Assembly (NCBI GenBank): GCA_000320605.2
Contig: KB445794.1
Location: 62,001 to 126,000, forward strand
Source of the DNA: Gelatoporia subvermispora B
Lineage: Eukaryota > Basidiomycota > Agaricomycetes > Polyporales > Gelatoporiaceae
Direction: 5' to 3'
Length of the DNA: 64,000 nucleotides
The notes beneath the pieces were generated by a model. That model had not been told where the DNA came from and ran no database searches. It worked only from the letters and a program-made list of their open reading frames with translations. A program made the translations under genes and the position numbers. The first letter of the stretch is position 1. The number at the start of each line of letters is the position of its first letter. This document shows, one piece after another, positions 12,011 to 22,844 of the stretch.

Positions 12011-12925
12011 CTATGGTGCCCACGGTAAGAATTCCTCAGTTCCCTTCCCACCAACGATAGAAGCCAACGCGTCGCCAATCCACTCCTCTTCTGGCCGCCA
12101 CTCTCCATTGCGTCCCCAGCTTTTGACAGTGTCCACGGCTGTGTCCACCACATCATCTACGCCGAGCTCTTCACACAGCTCGTCATCGTCGGTGTCGACA
12201 TAGCCCTCTTGCAGGTCATACAGGTTGTAACCGATGAGCTCGGACAGATCCGAGGCGAGCATAGTACGTGTGGGTGACCAGCGTGAATAGGATGCCATTA
12301 GACGCAGGATGGAGGAGTAGACCGCTGTAGGGCGTGGTGCAAGTACGGTCGTACACAGTGGCTTCGAGAGGGACGTGGCGCGAGATGCTGGCGTGAGCTC
12401 TGTTGGGCGAAAGGATGCAAAGGAAGAGGGATATATCACAAGGTGCTGTGCATCCGACAGGCTCGTTGAACGTGTGAGGCGATGCATATAGCCTTTTGTA
12501 TAGAAGTCTCCACCTGTCTTTGTCAACAGTGTGGGTGGCGACGAATGGGGTAGGCCCTGATTCAGGAGCATCTCGGACGCCTCATCTAGCCTCTCATCTG
12601 GTACAAGATAGTGGTAATCCTCACAAATCCACCGTCTGTCAGGACAATAGGACTGGTGGATGAAATGAAAACTACTTACTTTGATGATGACGGGAACCCC
12701 CATCCGCCTGTACAGCAAAGATTTCCATTCTATGAGCTCAATACCCGCTGTCTGCAACGTGTACAAGGCTTGGTCGACCAGTTCCTCGGGGGTGTACTCG
12801 TGAGCAGCTTGCGTAGACTTCAAATTTGCCGCTCTGGTGGTAAAACCCCAGACATCTTGTTGCTTTGCGGCATGGAGGAACAGACGGGAAGGGGGCGATG
12901 CGCTCAGTATTTGGGTGGCCGACAT
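12011..12925 (-). CDS. Unknown 284-residue protein, partner of nucleotidyltransferase gene (copy A)
   Basis: ATG 12925; exon 1 12925-12680 (246 nt), exon 2 12619-12011 (609 nt). The intron (12679-12620, 60 nt) starts GTAAGT, has a CTGAC branch-like motif and joins VPVIIK to DYHYLVPDERL. I do not recognise the family. Visible blocks are RLFLHAAKQ, an acidic helix EELVDQALYTLQTAGIEL, YHYLVPDERLDEASEMLLNQ, HLVIYPSSFASF and LASDLSELIGYNLYDLQEGY, then an acidic tail with DTDDDELCEELGVDD. The strand-helix VPDERLDEASEMLLNQGL looks faintly like nucleotidyltransferase-type proteins, an inference only. The paralog at 56654-57565 has identical exon lengths. The 60-nt intron has no in-frame stop, so an unspliced message would encode 304 residues. 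The gene is head-to-head with the NTase-fold gene, 297 bp apart. Confidence 0.72.
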   Translation of the reverse strand: MSATQILSASPPSRLFLHAAKQQDVWGFTTRAANLKSTQAAHEYTPEELVDQALYTLQTAGIELIEWKSLLYRRMGVPVIIKVSSFHFIHQSYCPDRRWICEDYHYLVPDERLDEASEMLLNQGLPHSSPPTLLTKTGGDFYTKGYMHRLTRSTSLSDAQHLVIYPSSFASFRPTELTPASRATSLSKPLCTTVLAPRPTAVYSSILRLMASYSRWSPTRTMLASDLSELIGYNLYDLQEGYVDTDDDELCEELGVDDVVDTAVDTVKSWGRNGEWRPEEEWIGDALASIVGGKGTEEFLPWAP

Positions 12926-13222
12926 GGTAGTTGGGGCTTTGGAAGAAAGCGATGCGCAGTGGCCGGAGCTCGTTGTCTTGTGCCACAGGATCTACTTCCC
13001 ATCGCGGCGAACAGGGGCGAACGGCTGCAAACGGGCAAATGCTGACTAAGCAGACCTCGTCAGTAGGTCAGTTAGTGGCGTGGGACCAAATTGCCATACC
13101 GAGCGGAGCCTGAATCGCTGCCTCGCCACAGCCGCAGCACAGCGCAGCACGCATCTCAACATCCACCTACCACACTCCGATTTACTTATTCTCGTCTCAA
13201 CAAGTTACCTCTACTCTACACA
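12926..13222. promoter_or_regulatory. Bidirectional promoter of the pair, copy A
   Basis: A 297-bp spacer between two divergent ATGs. Its reverse complement resembles the spacer of copy B (56335-56653), for example around 13078-13090 (gtggcgtgggacc) against the tagtcccacgctg segment at 56475-56487. This suggests that the control region was duplicated with both genes. No TATA box is obvious. Confidence 0.5.
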
Positions 13223-14151
13223 ATGTGCCAGACTTATGATTGCCAGAAGGATTTCCTACAGGCAGCCAAGGCACTATCTTGCAAATTGGACGATCTTGGT
13301 CTCCGGCATGCGTTTATCGGCGGGTTCGCGTGCTCCCTCCTTGGGAGCCCTCGGCTGACAAAGGTGCTTCACAACTCTATCGCATGCATGTGCTGCTCTT
13401 ATGAGTGTCGCGTATATTTAGGATATCGATGTCATCATCGAGACGCAGCGCATCGACCTAGTCGCGTTATGCGAAAGTTTGGCGGAGGTCACCAGTCGCT
13501 TCGCAACATTGAACTTTCAACTATACTATATACAGGTTCGTACGATTCTTAGGCGGTATCCAGCACAACCAGAGTATACGGCACGAGACTGAGCATTGCA
13601 CGTAGAACGTATCCGAAGGAATCGGCCGGGAAGAGCTCGTGCTCCGAAGCTCTGAGAATGTTCTCGTGAAGGCGTTCCCAGCCGGATTACTCGGCTTGCC
13701 TATAGTCGCTGAACTTACCTTAGAAGTTGGCAATCATGGTATGTTCGAATATCATGACCGGCAATGCGAGCAGCTGACACGCCATCTAGCGATCAAGATA
13801 TTACATCCCTCTGTTCTCATCCTCACGAAGTTCAAGCGTTGGTCCGCCAGCCACGCATCAACACACCCCAAAACTATTCGCAAGATCCTCCCAGACGTGT
13901 GTGACATCGTTTTTCTCATTATCTGGCTCGCGGAACGCGGGATCTCTATCCGATTCGAGTCATATTGTGGGACGACGAAGCCGGAGCTTCTGTTGATGGT
14001 CCGGCGATTTCGAGACAAGTATGCAGAAGAGACAGAGCGGATGGAGAGTCTGCGGAGCATCATGCCAGACGATTGGGATGCGATGCTTGCGCTCCTTGCT
14101 CCAGAGGATGATTCCCGTGTCCCTCCTGTGCACTTGTCACAGGGCCGTTGA
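13223..14151 (+). CDS. Nucleotidyltransferase-fold protein (copy A)
   Basis: Four exons: 13223-13363, 13422-13535, 13606-13738 and 13790-14151, encoding 249 residues. Residues ~30-60 carry the minimal nucleotidyltransferase signature: a GG motif in HAFIGGFACSLLGSPRLT, then K-DIDVIIETQ, whose D-x-D falls directly after intron 1. The family context (AbiEii/MNT-like folds) predicts a metal-dependent transferase core. The rest is helical: EELVLRSSENVLVKAF, GLLGLPIVAEL, ILHPSVLILTKFKRW and LLLMVRRFRDKYAEETERME. Target, nucleotide and biological role are unknown. The paralog at 55430-56334 is also intact and spliced alike, so both copies seem maintained. The gene diverges from the 284-residue partner. 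Alternatives would be a catalytically dead NTase-like binding protein; a third acidic residue was not located. Confidence 0.72.
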
Positions 14152-15065
14152 ATTGGTGGTGTCATCCCTCTGCCCACTAAAGGATCTGTCTCTTTCCACC
14201 ACCCATGCGGACCACTGTGCACAGCTCGTCCTGTACCGCATCCGCATCGGCCCTAGTGCTTTGATACCAGTGGTCCTCGACGGCTGTGCACAGTCTGTTC
14301 ATAACAGTCTGCAATAGTTCCACACGGCTAAGGGAGTGTCGCTCTGAACACTCCCAACTCTCCATATAATGGAGACACAGCCCCGAACTTCGCCCACGAC
14401 AATTATCGAGTTCATCACGAAGTCGTACAGGGGATACATTCAACAGACCTCTGACGCCCGCAGCTGTGACCATCATGCCTGCGTAGTGCTCCGTGACGAG
14501 ATATCCTCCTTGCGAGTTCTCGCTCTAATTTGTGACGACTCCTCTGCATCAGGTACTCGCTAGATACAGGACTGGATTGCTGGTAGTCACAAGACTCGGT
14601 TCTATTTGCCTATACACCGAACAATCATGGTTATCTTCTAGTTGGCACGCGAACGATTTGATTTACCCGTATCCCCAATTGATTGCATGAACCATGAAGA
14701 CTAGGTATAATCCGCTCCGCTGCGAAGTTTGCCGTTTGAGTCGGTGCCTGACGTTGCTGCTGTCGTTACTTGATAGTGGCTATGAGTTTTACTGCGCCAT
14801 AGCTCATCAACATGATTTGGTAACAGGTATGGTAAGATACCACACGATCTTGTGGATAGAAGACATAACATGGAACCCACCATCTCAGAAATAATCTTAG
14901 AACAAATAGAATCCCACAGGACCAAGAGAAGCTGTGTAAGATCGGCTACTGCTTCGGAACTGACCATACATCTTGATATGCAAGTTCAAGCCCAAGTTGA
15001 GAGAAAGCGAGGAATTAATATTACAGTACTGATACAACAATACACCAAGAGTCTCCTATAAACAT
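14152..15065. other. Intergenic region between NTase copy A and histone H4
   Basis: About 0.9 kb between two converging genes. Small open frames (for example 14694-14894) lack motifs or credible splice partners. No RNA gene or repeat was recognised. Confidence 0.5.
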
Positions 15066-15546
<481 letters not shown>

Positions 15547-15869
15547 GTTTATCGAGTGTGTAAGAGGAGGTGGAGGTGAAGGGTGTTTGTAGTGATGGAG
15601 TAGACGACAGGAACTGTAAGACGGCCTAAAGGAGGCCCCAGAGGTATATAAAGACCGGGGCCACGCGCTTGTGGCACGGGAAGCGCGGTCACGTGCGGCA
15701 ACCTTATTTTTGTTGAACGGCGTTCAACGCGCGCTCCACGTGGGCGCGCGACGCGTCGGGCCGCGTCCATATATAAGACCTGCCTCTATGCACTGAGCAG
15801 CCACTTACACCTTACGCCCCCACCTCGCCACTACACACCCTTTCACCACTTCAACTCTCGTATCATCTA
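15547..15869. promoter_or_regulatory. Divergent histone H4/H3 promoter
   Basis: The 323-bp spacer is nearly symmetric. TATA-like boxes sit at 15645-15650 (read on the minus strand for H4) and 15770-15776 (for H3). Between them is an inverted repeat with 8-bp arms and one central base (15712-15728, GTTGAACG/CGTTCAAC), flanked on each side by a CACGTG hexamer (15690-15695 and 15737-15742). The arrangement suggests a central operator that coordinates S-phase expression of both genes; the binding factor is unknown. Confidence 0.7.
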
Positions 15870-16395
15870 ATGGCTCGCACCAAGCAGACCGCCCGCAAGT
15901 CCACCGGTGGTAAGGCGCCCCGTAAGCAGCTCGCTGCCAAGTCTGCCGCGCGCAAGACCGCGGTAAGTTGTCACTTCGTGGTTGATCTTGCAGCATTGGA
16001 CTTAATGCACCTTGGTACAGGCCGCAACAACCGGTGGTGTGAAGAAGCCTCACCGCTTCCGTCCCGGAACCGTCGCCCTCCGTGAAATTCGTCGTTACCA
16101 GAAGTCGACTGAGCTCCTTATCCGCAAGCTCCCATTCCAACGTCTTGTCCGTGAAATCGCGCAGGACTTCAAGGTTGGTTTCCCTAGTTCTCTTTGTTCG
16201 AACCTCAGCTAACAACTTGTGCAGACTGACCTCCGCTTCCAGTCTTCCGCTGTCATGGCGCTCCAGGAGGCCGCTGAGGCTTACCTCGTCTCCCTCTTTG
16301 AGGACACCAACCTGGCAGCCATCCACGCAAAGCGTGTCACCATCCAACCAAAAGACCTCGCGCTGGCCCGTCGTCTGCGTGGCGAGCGGTCATGA
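15870..16395 (+). CDS. HHT1: Histone H3
   Basis: Three exons: 15870-15962, 16021-16173 and 16225-16395, encoding about 138 residues. The tail [20 protein letters not shown] carries K4, K9 and K14; then [60 protein letters not shown] and the C-terminus [10 protein letters not shown]. It is a core nucleosome histone. Introns interrupt after KTA and after DFK. The tail contains AATTGGVKK where most H3s have a shorter APSTGGVKK-type segment, so the boundary of intron 1 deserves an mRNA check. Divergent partner of H4. Confidence 0.95.
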
Positions 16396-16793
16396 TTTGT
16401 TTTATGTAGTGTGGTGTGGGGAGGATAGAGTGTCGCGCGCTGCGGCTTGTACTTCTATGAGTGTATCATATTCTAGCCTGGGCCCAGTCTAATTATCCTG
16501 CATTGTCTTTGTAATTTTGTGTGATTTGGCCCGCTTTGAGATCAAGTTCAGCATAGCGGATGCGTGTATGTAAAGTTCTGGACGTGAGCATAAGGCGCAG
16601 GTTGGTCCCGGCGTCTCAAGGCGCGTGACGACGCGATGGAGGTCACGTGTATCTATTCGCCTCAGCAGGTCGCGCGACTTGTTCCCCAGCCGGCATCTCA
16701 GCGTACGTGTCCATCCCACGCACTTGAGTCTTGAGCACTGTTTGATCTTGCAGTTTTGCAAAGTATCGCGAAGCATCTTTCACGGGGCCCATC
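16396..16793. other. Histone H3 3' region and DUF2470 gene promoter
   Basis: About 400 bp with no recognisable gene. It should hold the 3' UTR of H3 and the 5' region of the next gene in tandem. Confidence 0.5.
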
Positions 16794-17624
16794 ATGTCTG
16801 ATCCTGTAGCAGCAAAGTCTGGCTTCCTATGCATGTATATGTCCAATCATCCTGATACGCTGGTATCGTACGTGCGGCACTACGGCAAGGTCAATGACAA
16901 TGTCGTCAACGCAGAGATGACTGCCATAGATACTAAGGTGCGTTGCAGAAGTGCACTGGAACCCACAACCATAGTTGAAGCGTTGGTTTGATAGGGCATG
17001 AGTTTGACCTACAAGACTAAGGCAAACGGAGACAAGAGGACCGAGATTCGGATACCGTTTGATCCGCCGCTCGCGGGCTACGAAGAGGTCAAGCCGCGGC
17101 TGCTGGGTATGAAGGTGGATGCAGAGGAAGCTATGGGAATGGTATGCCTTTGCCTTGTCTGCGCTTATTATATCGACTCACCAGTCATACAGATACGTGC
17201 CCCTAAGGTCACGACATTCGAACTCCCGAGTCAAGTTCTCATCACGGCATCTCTGATGCTCTTCCTTTTCTACACAACCTTCGCACCCGGGCCTGATTCT
17301 CTCAATTATTCCTCTGTCTTTGCCCCGGGTCACGGTCTACGCTCTATCCTTCCCCCATGGGTGCTCCCGAGTAGCTGGGGTCTCATGATAACTGTGCACT
17401 CTCTTGAGGCTCTATACACTCTAAATGTGGCCCGGAAGCATGATATGGACTTCACAATAGGGGTATGTACATGATGCCCAGACAAGGCTCACGTGCAACT
17501 GATGCTTACTTGTGACCAGATGCTACACGTCGTGACGACATTCCTCTTCGGCTTTCCTGTTATCAGCAACATGCGCAAACGGATTCAAGCGGCGCGAATT
17601 GATAGTATCATGAAAGGTCAATGA
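16794..17624 (+). CDS. DUF2470-domain protein with C-terminal membrane segments
   Basis: Four exons: 16794-16937, 16995-17141, 17193-17462 and 17520-17624, giving 221 residues. The N-terminal ~100 residues match the DUF2470 (HugZ-like) pattern: SNHPDTLVSYVRHYGKVND, DTK-GMSLTYKTK, RIPFDPPLAGYEEVKPRLLG and MKVDAEEAMGM. The C-terminal half is a hydrophobic region (VLITASLMLFLFYTTFAP, WGLMITVHSLEALYTLNVAR and MLHVVTTFLFGFPVI), so the protein is probably a membrane protein with three or four helices. Its short basic tail is MRKRIQAARIDSIMKGQ. DUF2470 domains occur in heme-handling proteins, but this fungal membrane version is uncharacterised. All four exon junctions keep frame. Confidence 0.83.
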
Positions 17625-17753
17625 ATGAAGTTATCGATGCCTTTTCTGTAAGATAGTCTGTACTTGTGCATGCATCTCAAATGAACGTTGCTGCGTGAAC
17701 TGGCCCCGGATAGCGCATGCCGATCTCAATAAACGATAGTCTCATGTTGACAT

Positions 17754-17835
17754 GGCTCAATGGTCTAGTAGTATGATTCGCGCTTCGGGATTTTCTGCCT
17801 GCGCGAGGTCCCGGGTTCAATTCCCGGTTGAGCCC
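17754..17835 (+). tRNA. tRNA-Pro (anticodon CGG) with a short intron
   Basis: The acceptor arms GGCTCAA and TTGAGCC pair, with discriminator C at 17835. The D-arm TGGTCTAGTAGTATGA is typical of fungal tRNA-Pro. The anticodon stem is TCGCGC/GCGCGA around a loop holding TTCGGG. About 10 nt (attttctgcc) follow the base after the anticodon, the canonical tRNA intron position. The T-arm CCCGGGTTCAATTCCCGG is complete and carries the B box. A T-run follows at 17841. The anticodon call rests on aligning the loop by eye. Confidence 0.92.
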
Positions 17836-20800
17836 ATTATTTTGATATTCTTAGCACCTCTGTCGTTGTGTCCTTTTTATTTGCGGGTCCTTTTAATGAT
17901 TTCTTGTTAGCGATCGCGATGCCTTTCCGACAAATAGGTAGGTAGAATGAGGGGTCAGATGGAAAACTAGGACAATGTCTGGGAAAGACGTGCAGTACCA
18001 GTACAGCGCGTTTCTGAACCATAGGCAGCCTGCCGTTCATTTGTTCAGAAACGCGCTATAAATTTCGACATTTGGGAACCCACACGGCTTCGTATCACGT
18101 GGAGGCCTCGATTATTCAGAAGTTTGATTCGTTTTGCGTCACACAAATCTGTTGTCATTTGCCCGCTTCCTTGTCTCGTTGGAGGTAACTTGCAGAAATA
18201 TCTGCACCCTACCAACTCCGAAATTCTTCGGCTCACTCTATCCTGTGCAGTGGTTCAGACAATCACTTCGGGGATGCGTTCGGCGACCTTGTTTACCTGT
18301 CCTGCAGCGTAGCGGGTTAAGGACAGCCACTGTGCCGCTTCACTCATAGACTTCTGACTCATAGCTGCCTGATTGTGCACTGAATAGCTGAAGCGGGATT
18401 CTCGTGTCAATAGAATCGCGGTAAGTACATTGTGCAATCGCTCAGTAGTTCGGAATTATTGCCTCTACTTGATCGTAGTTATCCTCTCTTCCTATCCCTG
18501 CATTTGGCATCATAGTCGGAACTAATGCTCTCGCTGCCTGATTTGTCGTCGTCATCGTTATTGTGTTCGAACGCGTCACGACTGCCCGCGTTCGCGTACA
18601 CACCGTTCGCTCCGTTGCCAGGGACGGTAGGGGCCCCAAGACAGGCGTTGCATGGATAACGATACAAGCAGCCCGGCATGACGAGTCTGAGGTCAGGGTT
18701 CGCTCTGACATCTCGTCAGCAATGCCTATGCAAAAGCAGATGTTACCCTACTGGGTCGCACACTGCCTATGATCGTGCTCGTCCGGACTGTGGCTCGGGC
18801 TCAATCCGCACCGAGAGTTGTTGCAGTTCACCTGGGAAATTTGTGAGTGTGTGGACTACGCCGACGAAGGCACGTACCCATTGTCTCCTAAACGAATAGT
18901 GATGCCCGCAGCTGAATCCCACGCACTCTACAACGTAGCGGCACATTTGAGAGGAAATATAACGAATGCGCAGAGGTCTTTGGACTAGTCACCACCATAG
19001 GCTCGATCGAATTATTTATACAGTTTTCAGTGACTCCCCCAATATTCTGAACGACCAATGAGTGAGAAGTACACCCACACTGGCCCCATCCGCCCAGGCA
19101 GATCGAGAGCGGCAACATAAGCGTTATGTAAAGTATGCAGAAGCATATTCTGCATCATATGCGCGCTCGAAGCTTGTGAAAGTTTCCTGCGAGTATAGTG
19201 TCAGCTCGTGGAGACAACACACCTACCGCATCAGGACGCGGGTCGCACAATCTTGTGTCCGGTGCCGCAGATGTCCTTTCATATGACAGCGGCATCTTCA
19301 ACACGTTTTCACCGGTCCAGATTACTGGAGATTCATTGAAGAGAAGCTTTTGTCGCTGGTCTGGAGCGAACGTGGCTGACATCCAGGCTCTTCCAGCTTC
19401 TCAAACCTGCGAGCTCCGATGACCTCGTTGGTCAGTGTGGACGAAAGGAGCCAAAGCGTGAAATCTGAACCAGTAACTTCGTGATGTGTTATTTGTCGAA
19501 AAGTGATGAGATCACGATATGTAGTCCAGGAAGTTTTGCTAGTAGTATGGATGTGAGTGACGTTTGCCAAATGGCTCTGACGATGCTGATAACGGTGTCA
19601 TTTGCAATGAAATGGAAGCATAGAAGGGACAGGAACATAGTTTTCTTAGTCACACCAATCCTCCTGAGCCAACTTCATGGACGGGGTGCAGTCGTTGAAA
19701 AGGGAAGAGCTAAGGGCGCTACTCAGTAGCATGCCAAAGCGAGTCAACGGGGATCATCGGAGCAGCATCAGCAAAATCATCAGTTTCCTTTCCGGTACTT
19801 GGAGTTACTCGGACGGGCGCTTAAACGGAACCAGCTCAAACGTACTCGTGTGGACTTCTATGCGATCTCGGACGTCCTCTCTGGGCCCTTGAATGACCCT
19901 CGGACAGACCTGAGCCCGAGCACCAAAAAATAAGCCGACAGTGGCCCAATTGAACGGAATTTAAGCCTGACTAAAGTGAAATCAAGCTGCCGCAAGTTCG
20001 CGAGCCTACTGTATTCTACTTGGCGCACTTATCTTTACTGGACGTTACTTACAACGCCTTTTCCTATAGGCGCCTTGGAAGCGCTCTACAAGCGCCCATA
20101 TTAAGTACTTTCAAGTGTGGTCAAGTACGCAAAGCATTCGATAAGTAGTTACAGATAAAATGTTGAATTTGCTGATGAGCTATGGTTGGTCTAAGCTATC
20201 GTATGCATGAGCTCTTAACTTATCGCGCCAAATTCGGAGTTGACTTCTCGATGCGCAAAATATTCATCAGACGCGAGTTACCAGAGAATTCGTCACTGCA
20301 TCCAATTCATATCATGTATCTGTTGCGCGGGACCGACTTGCTGAGAACCCAATGTTATGTGCTATCCTCTGTGTTGGTAGCATAGATCTGTCCCAGCTCA
20401 GGTGCAACATTCTGAACCAACTCAAACGTCTGTTGTCCAGGAGGCCTCCTCTATCCGTTGTACTTCTTTCCTTGGGATCCCATCGTCGTGACTCCAGGTA
20501 CCAACCCGCCTAGTTGGCTCGTTGACACCTCCAGCTTCGCTTGAGGTTCCGCGCAGAAAGAATTATGCTCGGCTCCTCAACTTGGCACATGTTCATCGTG
20601 ACAAGGAACGTCAGGCTGTCCAGGCTTTGTAACATTGCACCCTGATCTTCGATCCTAAATGTGCGATGATACTCTCTGTTCATGAGCAACGATGCGATAG
20701 CATGGAGCATGACTCGTGGCTATCCAAGGAGCCTTGATAACTGGCAATGTATGTCGTTTATAGGACAAATAACGATCCCGGACTGAACGATGCGACAGTT

Positions 20801-22124
20801 AGTGACACAGATCTACTCCGATTTCGACATCGAGCACCTAAAGGAATGTGAGAGGGCGCTTGAGCTAGTAAGCTAAAATGATTCTATAAATATCGATGTC
20901 GTAGAGCATCCTCAGCGTATTGCATCTTGGCTTACTACAAGCAACGACAATCCTGGGTGGAGCTTAATAGTTAAATTAGCTGACCATTGTAATTGGGTAG
21001 TGGAGACCACGCCCCCAGTGGGGCAAGACACACTCGTCACTATGGAAATACACTGGTCCTTCTACAAGAACAGCAAGTCGATTGCCAACGCCGGTCTGAT
21101 GATGTTCGGAAGCAGATGTCGAAGCGCTCGTGGAGCAGAGAACTCTCATGATGAACTGGTACGAGTCGAGACCTAGAAACTGGCAGACTGAATCCCGGCT
21201 ACTGTACGAATACTTGGCACCCGGTAGTATGCGGGAAGTAACAGCTGAGATTCGAGGTCGAACTTCCGCTTTGACGGGGAGATGGCATGCAGAACTCCTC
21301 GAAAGTATCCAAGGGGGCTAGAGGGCAGATTGACTGTAAGAAATTGCCTAGTCGTCAGCCGAGCATATTTGGCGTGTGAGGAGTGCATGTTACCCGGGGC
21401 GATATCACTGTAGGTTCTCGAATTTCGGAATCAGTTTCAGTATTACTGATTATTGTCGAAAATAGAATGAAATAAATTAAGCATGCTGACCGTATTCTCT
21501 TCGATACTCTTCAAATATAATAAGGTCTGTCGTTAAATCAGGACATGCCCAAGGTTAATTGGTGTGCACATCTCATAATGAAGATTTGCACGCTGACACT
21601 CGTGATAGGCTGCAAAGTCAATATTGAGCAGCATGTGCATAAAGACCGAACATGTTCAAACAAGTTGTATCGGCGCGAGTCTAGGGGTTCTTTTCAATAT
21701 TTACATTGGTACATGTTGAAGGTTCAGACTTCAGGGCTATTGTGCGGACATGCTTGCTCCTGAAGGAGGGAAGACGTCGACATGGAGAATTGTCATTCGC
21801 TCAAGAAGACTTCGGCGGTCGAGACACACGCACCCAGTAGCTTCTACTTCGTCGTCTCCTGTCGAATGTGCCGTAATCGAAGTCCTGAGGGTTACCTTGG
21901 GTGGGAGACTGTGCCATATATTCGAAAGGCAGTGATCTATGACTTCGTAAACCGTGTTCTGTCCGCTTACGAAGTCGCAAGGCTTTATACATAATAGTAT
22001 GGCCTCCAGGATATGTGCGGAAATAATCATGATGGGGCTAATTATATGTATCATATGTGCAATGGGAATCACATGAGAATTAGGATACCATATTGAGGTA
22101 CATAAATAGATATGGATGCATGGG
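17836..22124. other. Gene-poor region with coding-like remnants
   Basis: About 4.3 kb with no complete gene I can assemble. Two stretches look coded. At 19760-19933 (+) a frame reads FPFRYLELLGRALKRNQLKR, RVDFYAISDVLSGPLNDPRT and ends at TAA 19931, without an in-frame ATG. At 21118-21321 (+) a frame reads DVEALVEQRTLMMNWY then LLYEYLAPGSMREVTAEIRG and ends at TAG 21319. They could be exons of one broken gene or of separate remnants. The rest shows only short frames in AT-richer sequence. Confidence 0.4.
19760..19933 (+). pseudogene. Coding-like fragment of unknown family
   Basis: An open frame of about 57 codons with ordinary codon choice and amphipathic content (FPFRYLELLGRALKRNQ, DFYAISDVLSGPLNDPRT). 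The first upstream in-frame event is a stop at 19727-19729, with no ATG after it, so it is either a terminal exon or a relic. AG dinucleotides near 19728 and 19762 could be acceptors. I do not recognise the protein. Confidence 0.3.
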
Positions 22125-22844
22125 TTAATAGTCATATGCGTAGTCCCTATGATAAGGATCAGCACTCCGGGACCGACGCCGATACTGATGATGATGCCGG
22201 TGACGATGTGAAGGTTCACGCTGCACAATGACAGTTGAACCCTGTGGTACCGGCATGCCATTTACCGCACTGAAACCCCTGGTTCCATATGCGCCAACAC
22301 CCCCATAGCCATAACCGTAGCTAGAGCCACAACCAGGGCCATAGTATCCGGTACTGTAACCCATAGGGTATGTTCCAGCAACTTGCGGTGCCACGGCCGA
22401 TATCCCGGGCTGAGCCAGGCTTGCGCCTGTGGAGACCATCTGCGGTGCTACGCCGACTTGTGTCGGAAGCGCTGTGGTTGTGGTCTGTGGCGTGACGACC
22501 ATAGACGAATTTGAGTAACCGACGGTGTTAGCAGCAAGCGGCTGAGCTACGACTGCTGGAGCAGAGATGACTGTGTTGCCGTACTGACCGTACGGCATGC
22601 TGCCATATGGGCCACCGGGAGTCGAGCATACTCCTACGCGACATGTAGGAACCGGAGTGAGCACCGTCTCAGGTGGATATCACTTCGCTGACAACGTACC
22701 TAGCCCGCCGTATGCTGCACCGGTCATACTTCCGTTCCATCCACCCCGTAAGGAGTCAACAGCACCGTCGACGAGTGCGCCTACGGAATGGCGACGTCGA
22801 TAATGGCGACGAGGGCTTGGTGAATAATCTGATCGGTACGACAT
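22125..22844 (-). CDS. Gly/Tyr/Ala-rich low-complexity protein (paralog A)
   Basis: ATG 22844. Exon 1 encodes MSYRSDYSPSPRRHYRRR, then HSVGALVDGAVDSLRGGWNG and SMTGAAYGGLG. An intron of about 66 nt joins GLG to VCSTPGGPYGSMPYGQYGN; exon 2 runs to 22125. The middle is Gly/Tyr/Val/Ala-rich (YGPGCGSSYGYGYGGVGAYG) with a block STGASLAQPGISAVAPQ. The end is a His/Arg-rich tail (PQGSTVIVQREP, HRHRHHH, RRSRSADPYHRDYAYDY). The paralog at 62334-63226 (+) shares the N-terminal basic exon, the ASLAQPG block and the tail. No signal peptide is seen. Such proteins are common and uncharacterised in mushrooms; phase-separating or nucleic-acid-binding roles would be speculation. Confidence 0.75.

Larger units (their letters stand above)
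12011..14151. repeat. Duplicated gene-pair block, left copy (inverted relative to 55430-57565)
   Basis: Both genes of the divergent pair recur at 55430-57565 in opposite orientation: partner (-)/NTase (+) here, NTase (-)/partner (+) there. Exon lengths of the partner are identical and the spacer is similar. The block contains no transposase-like frame. Confidence 0.75.

Noticed and set aside
12637..12680. Acceptor CAG at the gacag site in the partner gene intron (copy A), and the equivalent in copy B
   Set aside because: Using it frame-shifts into an early stop in both copies; the TGAG acceptor 16 nt (copy A) further downstream keeps both in frame.
18479..18711. Minus-strand frame with Cys/Gly/Asn-rich start and Asp/Ser-rich end, considered as a third copy of the Gly-rich family
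   Set aside because: It lacks the ASLAQPG block and the His/Arg tail, and has no credible start or exon partner.
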